64,000 nucleotides of DNA from Bacillota bacterium (GTDB lineage Bacteria; Bacillota; Clostridia; Lachnospirales; Lachnospiraceae): the NCBI GenBank assembly GCA_023411555.1, contig JAEYOQ010000002.1:62001-126000 (forward strand), read 5' to 3'. The notes below the pieces were generated by a model. The model had not been told where the DNA came from, ran no database searches, and saw only the letters and a program-made list of their open reading frames with translations. This document shows, one piece after another, positions 42,911 through 51,265 of this stretch; position 1 is the stretch's first letter; each line of letters starts with the position of its first letter. The translations under genes and the position numbers were made by a program.

Positions 42911-43230
42911 ATAAACCATAAATAACAATACTTTATGTTAATGTCAAGATATGCAGGAGCTTCTCCTCCTATCCTTATGACTGATCGAGCTATTGTTGTG
43001 GTTTTTATGACCCGCTGGGAGCAATCTTCGAACTGTTACTGACAGGTGAGGCCGATTGTATCTTAGCAGGCTTTTTGTGTGCAAGTAAAAATGAGAATCA
43101 GCAAAGTATATTTGTACATTTGTAAGCTCGCATACGTGAATCATACCTGAGAGCAGGCATCGGAGAAGCTCTCCGTGCGAGCTGTTCCTCAGATTCTTAG
43201 AGTTAATTAACAGAAAGGGATTATAACAAA

Positions 43231-44217
43231 ATGAATGTGATTGAAATAAAAAATCTTACAAAGATTTATCAGCGGTTTACCAAGGAGCCGGGCTTAAAGG
43301 GTAGCATCAAGTCCTTATTCAAACGCGAATTCGTAACGAAGACCGCAGTCTCTTCCTTCGACCTTACGGTAAGTGAGGGAGAATTCATCGGGCTGATTGG
43401 GCCAAACGGGGCCGGAAAGACGACACTGGTAAAGATGTTAACCGGGATCATTGCTCCTAGCTCCGGAGAAATCTGTGTCGTTGGCTACTATCCCAATAAG
43501 CTGGAGAATTCCTTTAAACAGAATTATGCCGTTGTTATGGGTCAGAAAAGTCAGCTATTCTTTGAGCTCTCCGCTGCGGATACCTTCCTCTTGTTCAAAG
43601 AGCTATACCATATTCCTGATCAGGAATATCAGGAGAATCTAGATTACTTCATCGAATTGTTTGGAGTCACTGATCTGCTGAATGTTCAGGTACGTACTCT
43701 GTCTCTCGGCGAACGAATGAAGCTGGAGCTAATTGTGGCCCTCCTACATAATCCAAAGATACTATTCCTAGATGAACCGACCATCGGCCTGGATGCCGTG
43801 GCTCAGAAGCAGATCCGTCGTTTTCTAAAAGAGGTAAACGAGACGAAAGGTACTACTATCATTCTTACATCCCATTATATGGAAGACATAAAATCCTTAT
43901 GTAAACGATGTGTTGTAATTAACGGCGGTATAAAGCTTTATGACGGTGACACAGACCATTTATTTGCCAAATATCAGACTCATAAAAAGATTACGATCTC
44001 ACTGGAACAAGAGGAAATCTGTCAGTTAAACCAAGAGCATAGCATTCTGGAAGCAGCGCCCTATAAGGTATCCCTCCTGGTGAAAAAGGAGCATTCCCAG
44101 GAGTTATTAAAGGATGTTCTCAGTCGCTACGACTTAAAGGACATTTCCATTGAGGAAGAAGATATCGGAAATGTAGTAGAGCGTATCTATAATGATAAAA
44201 GCGGGGTGTCAGCATGA
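43231..44217 (+). CDS. ABC-2 type exporter, ATP-binding subunit
   Basis: 328 aa ATPase with Walker A GPNGAGKTTLVK, Q-loop near VMGQKSQLFF, signature LSLGERMKLE, Walker B ILFLDEPTIGLD and H-loop TSHYMED. The LSLGxRMK signature and the N-terminal extension (KSLFKREFVT) are typical of ABC-2 exporters paired with two dissimilar permeases of the ABC2_membrane_6 kind. The SD is AAAGGGA. It is first gene of a three-gene operon with 44350-45144 and 45144-45953. Likely exports a drug or lipid-like compound; substrate unknown. Confidence 0.9.
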   Translation: MNVIEIKNLTKIYQRFTKEPGLKGSIKSLFKREFVTKTAVSSFDLTVSEGEFIGLIGPNGAGKTTLVKMLTGIIAPSSGEICVVGYYPNKLENSFKQNYAVVMGQKSQLFFELSAADTFLLFKELYHIPDQEYQENLDYFIELFGVTDLLNVQVRTLSLGERMKLELIVALLHNPKILFLDEPTIGLDAVAQKQIRRFLKEVNETKGTTIILTSHYMEDIKSLCKRCVVINGGIKLYDGDTDHLFAKYQTHKKITISLEQEEICQLNQEHSILEAAPYKVSLLVKKEHSQELLKDVLSRYDLKDISIEEEDIGNVVERIYNDKSGVSA

Positions 44218-44349
44218 AGAACAAAGCAATTTCTCGTAAGGAATACACGTATCTCCTGTCAAACATCTGCGCAGTATACCCTTTAAAGCAAGCGACTAAT
44301 TCCTGCGGTTTCTTAACCAACAACCAGGCTGCAAGTAATGAGGGTTTTC

Positions 44350-45144
44350 ATGAGAAAATATCTGGAAATATCAAAGATTACCTTTAAGGCTCAGTTAGCC
44401 TGGAGGTTTGACATTGCGGTTAGTGTGGTATTCACTATCGCAAAGATACTCTTCGCCTTCATTCTATGGCAGGGAATCTTCAATCATCGCACCATGGTAG
44501 CTGGTTTCACCTTTGATTCCATGCTGTCCTATTATATTATTAATTCCTTCCTGTCACAGTTAGATAAGTCTAACGAGGTTAGTGAAGAGCTCAGCAATCG
44601 TATCCGCACGGGAACCTTCTCAAAATATATGGTTATCCCGGCGAATATCCAAGGCTATTTTCTTGCCCAGACCGCCGGTGCCTCCGTGTTTTATATGATT
44701 TTCAATCTGATTGCGGCAGTGGTATGGATCTTCATCTTCGGCATCCGCTTTACCTTTACTAGTAACCTTTGGCTTATTCTGGCAGCCTTCGTATTCATAA
44801 TATTGGGCCTTATTTTTATGGTACAGTTGAATTATTTCCTGGGCTTACTAACACTTAAATTCCAGGACATCTACCTGTTCCTGATGATTAAGAATAATCT
44901 GGTTGCCTTTGTTGCAGGAACCTTAATACCGTTAGCACTACTTCCAGAGATTGTGCTTCAGGCTATGCGGTATTTTCCATTTTACTACACTTCTTATCTA
45001 CCCTCCATGCTATTAATCGGAAGAAATGGAGAAGAAATAATCTTTGGTCTGATCACACTTACTGTTTGGGTGCTGACGTTCATGATTATTAATAAAATAT
45101 CTTATGAAAGGCTTCGCATCCAATACGATGGGGTGGGTATATAA
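44350..45144 (+). CDS. ABC-2 family permease subunit 1
   Basis: 264 aa from ATG 44350 (GAGGG just upstream; the ATG at 44338 is part of that SD). Six membrane spans; RKYLEISKITFKAQLAWRFD at the N-terminus and IPANIQGYFL after the second span match the ABC-2 exporters with paired permeases. It is 132 nt behind the ATPase gene, an unusually wide gap for this operon, and it shares one base with the next permease gene. It forms the membrane channel together with that subunit. Confidence 0.85.
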   Translation: MRKYLEISKITFKAQLAWRFDIAVSVVFTIAKILFAFILWQGIFNHRTMVAGFTFDSMLSYYIINSFLSQLDKSNEVSEELSNRIRTGTFSKYMVIPANIQGYFLAQTAGASVFYMIFNLIAAVVWIFIFGIRFTFTSNLWLILAAFVFIILGLIFMVQLNYFLGLLTLKFQDIYLFLMIKNNLVAFVAGTLIPLALLPEIVLQAMRYFPFYYTSYLPSMLLIGRNGEEIIFGLITLTVWVLTFMIINKISYERLRIQYDGVGI

Positions 45145-45953
45145 TGAAAGTTAAAACAAATAGGAAAAGTAATATGCGATTTATTTCGGCACTAATACGT
45201 ATGAAGCTATCCAAGCTGATGGTTTTCCGACTATCCTTCTTCGGTGCTTTCTTTGTGGACGGTTCCATGTTCCTGATTCAAGTATTATTCTATCAGGCGA
45301 TCTATTCTAAGGTTGATACCATCGGAGGCTGGTCCATACCGGAGATGATTATCTTCATTGGTACCTTTTCACTAATTAATGCTTTAAACATGCTTATTTT
45401 CTTCTTCGGCACCAATGGTATTCCCAATAAGATACGAAGCGGAGATCTGGATCACTATCTTACTAAGCCGGTAAATCCTCTGCTGCGCTTAAGCTTCGAA
45501 AGTGTTGATTTGGGCTCCTTCCCGCTGGTAATCGCAAGTATTATCCTGATATTATATGGCGTAAAGCAGCTTGCAATAGAAGTAACCTTTGTTCGATTTG
45601 CAGCCTACTTTATCTTTGTACTGCTTATGACCCTGCTATGGTATGATCTTCAGATAATTGTCCGAAGCATACCCTTCTTCACCATCTCAGCAAATAACAT
45701 TGCCCGCATGGGGGATACAATACTGGAATTGTGCATGAAAGTACCTGGTACTCTGTTTAAGGGTGTGTATAAGGTAATCTTCTACTTCTTTATTCCCTAT
45801 GGTATCATGGCCACCTATCCCACCGAGCTAATTGCCGGAAAGCTAACCTTCCCGGAAATGATCTATGGCTGTATTATCGTAGTACTATTCACGATCTTCG
45901 CTTTATGTTTCTGGAGCTTTGGACTAAAGCATTATAAAAGTGCTAGCAGCTAA
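45144..45953 (+). CDS. ABC-2 family permease subunit 2
   Basis: 269 aa, six membrane spans, starting on the last base of the previous stop codon (TAATG), so translation is coupled. KIRSGDLDHYLTKPVNPLL is the motif shared by ABC2_membrane_6 permeases. It partners the 44350-45144 permease in a heterodimer driven by the ATPase. No terminator is evident directly after the stop. Confidence 0.85.
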   Translation: MKVKTNRKSNMRFISALIRMKLSKLMVFRLSFFGAFFVDGSMFLIQVLFYQAIYSKVDTIGGWSIPEMIIFIGTFSLINALNMLIFFFGTNGIPNKIRSGDLDHYLTKPVNPLLRLSFESVDLGSFPLVIASIILILYGVKQLAIEVTFVRFAAYFIFVLLMTLLWYDLQIIVRSIPFFTISANNIARMGDTILELCMKVPGTLFKGVYKVIFYFFIPYGIMATYPTELIAGKLTFPEMIYGCIIVVLFTIFALCFWSFGLKHYKSASS

Positions 45954-46000
45954 ACAAATGTGAGAAGGTAAAACTTTTAGCGAAGGATTTTCTCTTTTGA

Positions 46001-46186
46001 TACAACTACCCTATTGAACCTGTGGGTATCTTACTATGGAAGACGGTACTGTATGTACTTTGCTTGCGTGAAGTAGCGGTATTGAAACGAAGCCAATTAG
46101 TTGGTGCCTTTATTGTCATAGGACTTTTTATTGTCCTGCTTGCAGCAGCCAATGGTTACCTGGGTATCAAAACACCGGTACTGTAA
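46001..46186 (+). pseudogene. EamA/DMT transporter, C-terminal remnant
   Basis: An open frame of 61 codons without start reads IEPVGILLWKTVLYVLCLRE and QLVGAFIVIGLFIV before TAA. This matches the last two membrane spans of EamA transporters (LEPL...LKE...QLIGAALIVGG in the intact gene at 47336-48259). The rest of the gene is missing. Confidence 0.55.
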
Positions 46187-46245
46187 AGCAATGGATTGTG
46201 TGGGCGGACATGGCTATATTGATACGAGGGCTGTCTTGGGATTAA

Positions 46246-46335
46246 CTACCTGGAACTCAGCCATTCAAAAGCATACTTGAAGGTTTCAGGCGTATAGCGA
46301 TGTCCTTCCTTTAATCTACCACCATTTCTCGCATA
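46246..46335 (-). pseudogene. Possible esterase/hydrolase C-terminal remnant
   Basis: A short leftward frame reads NGGRLKEGHRYTPETFKYAF and EWLSSR before TAG, resembling the last helix and the catalytic-His segment of secreted or cytosolic alpha/beta-hydrolase esterases. No start and no other part remain. Weak evidence. Confidence 0.35.
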
Positions 46336-46347
46336 CAAGTATTAATA

Positions 46348-47217
46348 TCAATCTCTATATTCCAGATAATCCATAAAACGTTGTACAACAATAGGGGCAC
46401 TATTCCTATCCCTCAAAACAAATCCGATATTCCTATAAGCCGGAGGATCTAGCGGTTTAGCAATAATCTGATAGGGAATTCGTTTTAGAATCAGCTCCGG
46501 TAGAATACTGATACCCAATCCACTTTCAACCATAGACATGATTGCATAGTCATCCCAGGTTATAAAGTGAACCTTTGGCTCCAGTCCATGCTTTTCAAAA
46601 ATTCCGGATATTTCTCCTTTTGCACCTTTTTCTAGAAGCATGAATGGCTCTTTCACTAACTCAGTTACGGGAAAATATTCTGCAGCTGCAAAGGGATGAT
46701 CCATCGGAAGGATTGCCATTAGTTGATCTTTGTGCAAGCTGATGCAATCGAAGTGACCTGACGTAGGCAGCATTACAAAACCGCAATCAATACGTCCTTC
46801 TTCTATCCATTCCTCTATCTCTTTATAGTCGCCAAGCAGTAACTCATAGTCAATCCCCGGATAATCCTCTTGAAATCTCTTGATGATTTTGGGCAGCCAA
46901 TGAGTAGCTACACTGGAGAAGGTTCCAATTCGGATCAATCCAGTTTTCAATCCTCTCAAATCATTCACTTGTGCTTGCATTCTTTCAAACTCTGAACAAA
47001 GTCGCTTTACATAGGGAAGAATCTTTAATCCATCAGAGGTTATTTTTATTCCATATCTTCCTCGTTCCAACAAAGTGACATTCCATTCATGCTCCAAATC
47101 GGCAATCATTCTACTAATACCAGATTGTGAATATTTCAGCTTATCTGCCGCCTCTGTAAAGCTTCCCAGTTCCACCGTTTCTATAAATGCCATATATTTC
47201 TGTATATTTGTTTCCAA
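46348..47217 (-). CDS. LysR family transcriptional regulator
   Basis: About 289 aa from a probable TTG start at 47217, which follows AAGGGTGAG and gives the family opening ETNIQKYMAFIETVELGSF; the longer ATG at 47265 lacks an SD. The winged helix (SFTEAADKLKYSQSGISRMIADLE) is followed by the two-lobed periplasmic-binding-like effector domain. It is divergent from an EamA transporter gene with 118 bp between the starts, so it most likely activates that exporter when its ligand is present. Confidence 0.88.
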   Translation of the reverse strand: METNIQKYMAFIETVELGSFTEAADKLKYSQSGISRMIADLEHEWNVTLLERGRYGIKITSDGLKILPYVKRLCSEFERMQAQVNDLRGLKTGLIRIGTFSSVATHWLPKIIKRFQEDYPGIDYELLLGDYKEIEEWIEEGRIDCGFVMLPTSGHFDCISLHKDQLMAILPMDHPFAAAEYFPVTELVKEPFMLLEKGAKGEISGIFEKHGLEPKVHFITWDDYAIMSMVESGLGISILPELILKRIPYQIIAKPLDPPAYRNIGFVLRDRNSAPIVVQRFMDYLEYRD

Positions 47218-47335
47218 TTTTCTCACCCTTATATCTGATTTTGTTATGGAATTCATGACAAACATTCTCTTTTCTCATAACAAAATTTATGATACATTAC
47301 AAAAGCAGATATTACAAGAAAGAAGGCAAACACAA

Positions 47336-48259
47336 ATGATTTATTTTAAGGAACCATCCGCACACCCCAGAACAGTAGGAAGGGACCAACATCTCTCCAA
47401 ATATATACTGTCACTATTATTATTTGGCTCCAACGGTATATTTGCCAGTATGATTGATTTAAGCAGCTATGAAATCGTACTTTTTCGAACATTACTGGGA
47501 AGCCTTCTTCTAGTCTCTCTTTTCCTGATTACTGGGAATAAATTTTCCTTTTTGAATAAACCAAAATCACTCCTTATGCTGGTCTTCTCCGGCATGGCAA
47601 TGGGTGCAAGCTGGCTGTTTCTTTATGAAGCTTACAGGCAAATAGGTGTTAGTATTGCAACTCTATGTAATTATTGCGGACCAGTTATTGTAATGGTATT
47701 AGCACCAATCCTATTTAAAGAAAAATTGACATGGATAAAAACAACTGGTTTTATTACCGTACTTGTGGGAATTTGCTTGATCAATTCTCAGGCACTGAAA
47801 GAAGGCGTTAATTACTTCGGAATAATCTGTGGTCTCATGTCAGCAGTGATGTATTCCTTGATGATAATCTTCAACAAAAAATGTGTTGAAATTAAAGGCT
47901 TGGAAAATTCCATTCTACAGCTATCTGTGAGCTGCCTGACTGTGGCTGTATTTGTCGTCTTCAAGCATGGTCTCTTCATTCACGTTCCTACGGGAAGCAT
48001 ATTTCCTATTGCAATACTCGGCCTACTGAACACAGGAATCGGATGCTATATGTATTTTTCCTCTATAGGTTCACTACCGGTTCAGACAGTTGCAATATGC
48101 GGATATCTCGAGCCATTATCAGCAGTGTTTTTCTCTGTGCTTATCTTAAAAGAAACGATGCAACCTCTTCAGCTCATCGGTGCAGCTTTAATCGTGGGAG
48201 GCGCGATCTGTAGTGAAGGAACTCTTATAAAAGCATTATCGGGTAGGAAGCTAATCTAG
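47336..48259 (+). CDS. EamA/DMT family transporter
   Basis: 307 aa from ATG 47336 (AGAAGG upstream); frame sequence before that is an overlap with the regulator gene. Ten membrane spans in two EamA repeats: SYEIVLFRTLLGSLLL and GVSIATLCNYCGPVIVM in the first, IKGLENSILQLSV and PVQTVAICGYLEPLSAVFFS in the second. These carriers export amino acids or metabolites. It is divergent from a LysR regulator. A GGGTAGGA hairpin spans the stop codon. Confidence 0.88.
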   Translation: MIYFKEPSAHPRTVGRDQHLSKYILSLLLFGSNGIFASMIDLSSYEIVLFRTLLGSLLLVSLFLITGNKFSFLNKPKSLLMLVFSGMAMGASWLFLYEAYRQIGVSIATLCNYCGPVIVMVLAPILFKEKLTWIKTTGFITVLVGICLINSQALKEGVNYFGIICGLMSAVMYSLMIIFNKKCVEIKGLENSILQLSVSCLTVAVFVVFKHGLFIHVPTGSIFPIAILGLLNTGIGCYMYFSSIGSLPVQTVAICGYLEPLSAVFFSVLILKETMQPLQLIGAALIVGGAICSEGTLIKALSGRKLI

Positions 48260-48279
48260 TTATGATTAGCCTCCTACCC
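48241..48279. other. Hairpin over the EamA stop codon
   Basis: GGGTAGGAAGCTAATC and GATTAGCCTCCTACCC pair almost perfectly around the TAG stop. It lacks a T tract, so it may stabilise mRNA rather than terminate. Confidence 0.55.
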
Positions 48280-48393
48280 GATCCCTTGGAGCAGAGTTGA
48301 TTTATCTTATCTTCGTTTTTATTTCATTATACTTTTTTCAAATATATCATGTACTCGTTCTATTTCGTCTAAAATTAAGTCATCGCTTTTATG

Positions 48394-48519
48394 TTATTTC
48401 TTTACATCTCTTCTGATAGATTTAATATCGCTTTCGATACCGGAAATTCTATCTTCAACTTCTGACATACTCTGTTTTAGTTCTGTAAGCATGCTTAAAA
48501 TCAATTCTTCATTATTCAT
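48394..48519 (-). CDS. Small coiled-coil protein, possibly cut by a stop codon
   Basis: 41 aa from ATG 48519 with an excellent SD (GGAGGTG). MNNEELILSMLTELKQSMSE then IEDRISGIESDI-like heptads (VEDRISGIESDIKSIRRDVK) make a coiled coil, a type of small protein frequent in Clostridia. After the TAA at 48396-48394 the frame goes on for 24 codons (HKSDDLILDEIERVHDIFEK) to a second TAA at 48321-48319, matching the usual tail of the family, so a CAA-to-TAA type nonsense mutation is likely. Confidence 0.6.
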   Translation of the reverse strand: MNNEELILSMLTELKQSMSEVEDRISGIESDIKSIRRDVKK

Positions 48520-48673
48520 TATTACAGCACCTCCATTAATAAGTAGTATATCTTAATACATGCCCAAATAAAAGAAGTATTGTTTTACTACTTATGGAGC
48601 AGGTTATCCTATATTCATAAAGTTAACTTCGCAGATAATCTGTGCAGCAATTATAAAAGAAATCTCTATAAAA

Positions 48674-49144
48674 CTATTCTGCAATATCACATAGACTTGC
48701 ACCGATATATTCTATCAAGGCATCGGTCGGAATACAAAGCTGACAGCCTCTGACACCTGCACTAACGGTAATCTCATCAAAAAGTATTGCTGTTTCATCC
48801 ATATAGGTTGGATATTTCTTCTTCATTCCGATCGGTGAACAGCCTCCGCGGATATAGCCGGTGTTTGCGAGCAAATCCTTTACCGGTAACATCTCGATCT
48901 TCTTATCACCGATTACGGAAGCCGCTTTCTTTAGGTTCAATTCCAGATTCACGGGTATGCAGAATACCACGATCCCTTTCTTCTCTCCCCTTGCCACTAA
49001 GGTCTTAAATACCTGTTCAGGGGGCATGTCAATCTGCTGCGCTACATGCTCACCGGCAAGATTATTCTCATCCACCTCATACTCCAAAGCTTTATATGTG
49101 ATACCGCCTTGGTCTAACAGCCGCATAACATTTGTCTTTATCAT
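48674..49144 (-). CDS. ybaK: YbaK/EbsC-type Cys-tRNA(Pro) deacylase
   Basis: 156 aa. LEYEVDENNLAGEHVAQQI, VFKTLVARG, GYIRGGCSPIGMKKKYPTYM and SAGVRGCQLCI match YbaK, which removes Cys mischarged on tRNA-Pro. Its ATG overlaps the rng stop by 4 nt, so the two are translationally coupled. It is the last gene of the 53156-to-48674 leftward run. Confidence 0.93.
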   Translation of the reverse strand: MIKTNVMRLLDQGGITYKALEYEVDENNLAGEHVAQQIDMPPEQVFKTLVARGEKKGIVVFCIPVNLELNLKKAASVIGDKKIEMLPVKDLLANTGYIRGGCSPIGMKKKYPTYMDETAILFDEITVSAGVRGCQLCIPTDALIEYIGASLCDIAE

Positions 49145-50370
49145 GAGTGTCTTCTCACCTCATTTACTTGTTCATGGAGAGGCTTACGAACCTTCTTACG
49201 GGTAACCTCAACAAGTCCCAGTGCTGTCATATCCACAAGAGTGGTTTTTACCGGATCCTTCTTCAGATACTCCTCCAGCTCCTCCATGAGTAGTTCCTTA
49301 TCCTTCTTAAGCTCCATATCTATAAAATCGATAATGATAATTCCTGAAAGATTACGGAGTCTGATCTGCTTGGCAATCTCCTTCGCAGCCTCCCGGTTTA
49401 CCTTAAGAAATGTCTCTTGAACCTGCTTTTTACCGGCAACTGCTTTCCCGGTATTCACATCGATTACGGTTAAGGCTTCCGTCGGTTGAATGACCAGTGA
49501 GCCTCCCGACTTAAGCCACACCATTGGTCGAACCGCCTCATCTAGCTTGTCATTCAGTCCATAAAGACTTGCCAGACTATAGGTCTGATCACTATAGAAG
49601 CGCAGCTTTTCTAGATCCTCCGGCTGATATAGCTCAAGGAATTCCTTCATGTTATGATAAAGCTCCTCATCATCGGTGATAAACTCACTCACATTATCGG
49701 TATAGCTGTCCCTGATATCGCAGATATAATTCGGTGGTGTCCGAAACAATAAGGAAAAGCAGCTTTTATGAACACCATATTGTCTGATATTCTCATAAGC
49801 CTCGATCAACCTCTTAATCTCTCCTACTATCTTCTCCTCGGCCACATAGGCTGCATTGGTACGGATAATAAAACCATATTCCCTATGCATGTAACTCATA
49901 GCAATTGCCTTCAGCCTTTTACGCTCCTTCTCCTCCAAAATCTTCGAGGACACACCGACAGATGGCTTCCCATAAGTCAGGGCAACAAACTTACCGGTAA
50001 AATTGAGATTACTGCTGACCACAGGGGCTTTTGTCTTAACATCCTCCTTGACGACCTGGACGATGATCTCATCTCCGATCCGAACCTTGACCTCATTGAG
50101 TCTGGAGGTCTCTGATTGATACTCCTGGTCAGAAACCTGAATGGGATAGCGATTCTCACTCATGGAATAATAGCACATCCTCCCATCCGCTATCTCCACA
50201 AAAGCAGCATTAATGTTTTTTACAATATTCTTAACCTTACCCAAATAGATGTTGCCTAAGATGCTTTCTTCCTTGGAAGTATTAAGGGAGACCTGAACCA
50301 TGTCCTTTCCTTCAAAGGAAGCAGAAATAATTACATTATCCTTTTTCGTTATTACAAGCTTGTTCTCCAT
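49141..50370 (-). CDS. rng: Ribonuclease E/G family protein
   Basis: 409 aa with an N-terminal S1 domain (LGNIYLGKVKNIVKNINAAFVEI) and the RNase E/G catalytic core: metal-binding Asp in VIDVNTGKAVAG and IIIDFIDME. It is shorter than E. coli RNase G and lacks a Zn-link-type Cys tail, as common in Clostridia. It cleaves single-stranded RNA at AU-rich sites in rRNA/mRNA processing. Genes for radical SAM proteins TIGR03936/TIGR03960 lie upstream and ybaK is fused by overlap downstream. Confidence 0.9.
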   Translation of the reverse strand: MENKLVITKKDNVIISASFEGKDMVQVSLNTSKEESILGNIYLGKVKNIVKNINAAFVEIADGRMCYYSMSENRYPIQVSDQEYQSETSRLNEVKVRIGDEIIVQVVKEDVKTKAPVVSSNLNFTGKFVALTYGKPSVGVSSKILEEKERKRLKAIAMSYMHREYGFIIRTNAAYVAEEKIVGEIKRLIEAYENIRQYGVHKSCFSLLFRTPPNYICDIRDSYTDNVSEFITDDEELYHNMKEFLELYQPEDLEKLRFYSDQTYSLASLYGLNDKLDEAVRPMVWLKSGGSLVIQPTEALTVIDVNTGKAVAGKKQVQETFLKVNREAAKEIAKQIRLRNLSGIIIIDFIDMELKKDKELLMEELEEYLKKDPVKTTLVDMTALGLVEVTRKKVRKPLHEQVNEVRRHS

Positions 50371-50437
50371 CTCTGTCCTTCCTTCTGTATCATATTGCCA
50401 TTGTATTTTGTATGCAAATAATTTCTCTTTCTTTTGC

Positions 50438-51265
50438 TTATCGATCCACCTGATCTAATGCAGCCAGCTTTCCTGTCTCCACATTTCTGGTATATACTTC
50501 AATGCGATGTGTCTGCCAAGCAAATTTATTATACTCCACACCAAGATACTCAGAGAAGGCCTCCATTACCAGCTCCGGCTTTAGATTCGAGGCGCTGCCC
50601 GTATCTACCTGCAGATATACCTTAATTCCATTCTCATAGGACTGGGCTACACTTTCCGGCTTCTTATCCGCATCAGCCCCTAATACTCTAAGATGGTCCT
50701 CCAGAGTTGCGATACGCTTGTCCTCATAGTCCTTCTTATCAAATGCTACCAGAGTAATCATAGGCTTAATATCAACCTCTTTCTCACTCTTTTTCGTCTT
50801 CTTACCGATTACAATCTCTGAGGAAGCTAAGAATGAGGTAAAGGCTTTGATAAAGCTCTCCTGATCTGTAATACCACCAAGCTCATAGCCGTCTTTTAAC
50901 GAAACCAGATAATCGGCTGAGGCTACCAGAGCCATCGCTGTTACATTCTTGACATTCTGCTCCGCATCCTTAAGTGGACGATAACCAATGACTCGAAAGC
51001 CCTCTGTGATCACTGCATTCATTCGTTCTACCATAACCTCCGGAGTATCTGCAGATAAGAGCTGTACGTCCAGATATTCACCGTCGCTGGTTAGGCCCAC
51101 ACCAAGGGGGGCGGCAAAGGACATAATCTGATGAGGGCTAAAGCCCTTACTATATTCATTATCTATATTCGCTCTACGGAATAGCTTCTGAAAATAACGC
51201 ATTACATCCAGATGTCCGACGAACTTCATAGAACCATATTTTTGAAACTTAATTCTTGCCTTCAT
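50438..51265 (-). CDS. TIGR03936 family radical SAM-associated protein (DUF2344)
   Basis: 275 aa. RIKFQKYGSMKFVGHLDVMRYFQKLFRRA and KGFSPHQIMSFAAPLGVG are the family signature. It lacks an iron-sulfur motif and nearly always follows a TIGR03960 radical SAM gene; the pair is often fused in other Clostridia. The start overlaps the end of that gene by 17 nt. RNA modification has been suggested for the pair because of its ribosomal neighbours, without proof known to me. Confidence 0.9.
   Translation of the reverse strand: MKARIKFQKYGSMKFVGHLDVMRYFQKLFRRANIDNEYSKGFSPHQIMSFAAPLGVGLTSDGEYLDVQLLSADTPEVMVERMNAVITEGFRVIGYRPLKDAEQNVKNVTAMALVASADYLVSLKDGYELGGITDQESFIKAFTSFLASSEIVIGKKTKKSEKEVDIKPMITLVAFDKKDYEDKRIATLEDHLRVLGADADKKPESVAQSYENGIKVYLQVDTGSASNLKPELVMEAFSEYLGVEYNKFAWQTHRIEVYTRNVETGKLAALDQVDR

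Larger units (their letters stand above)
42640..43230 (+). promoter_or_regulatory. Long leader with tandem hairpins (attenuator candidate)
   Basis: The transcript from the consensus promoter would run about 600 nt to the ABC ATPase. It may open with a short peptide frame (TTG near 42656 after AAAGGATGG; 12 codons). It then meets three terminator-like hairpins at 42751-42774, 42835-42866 and 42883-42910, and a further paired region AGCTCGCA / TGCGAGCT (about 43125-43180) close to the gene. It matches no riboswitch class I can name. The layout resembles drug-sensing attenuators of ABC resistance genes. Confidence 0.6.

Noticed and set aside
42944..43144. Minus-strand 66-codon frame in the exporter leader
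   Set aside because: Lies inside the structured leader, opposite to transcription, without SD or protein-like composition.
42930..43230. TPP or other known riboswitch before the ABC exporter (CTGAGA seen near 43147)
   Set aside because: Only one short word fits; the rest of the TPP consensus and of other classes I know is absent.
44214..44387. 57-codon frame starting on the ABC ATPase stop (ATGA overlap)
   Set aside because: Position suggests coupling, but the peptide has no hydrophobic or family pattern and overlaps the real permease start in another frame.
46187..46270. Plus-strand frame with GGHGYIDTRAVLG, like an acyl-CoA dehydrogenase C-terminus
   Set aside because: Only about 25 codons, and a leftward esterase-like frame fits the same DNA equally well; treated as chance.
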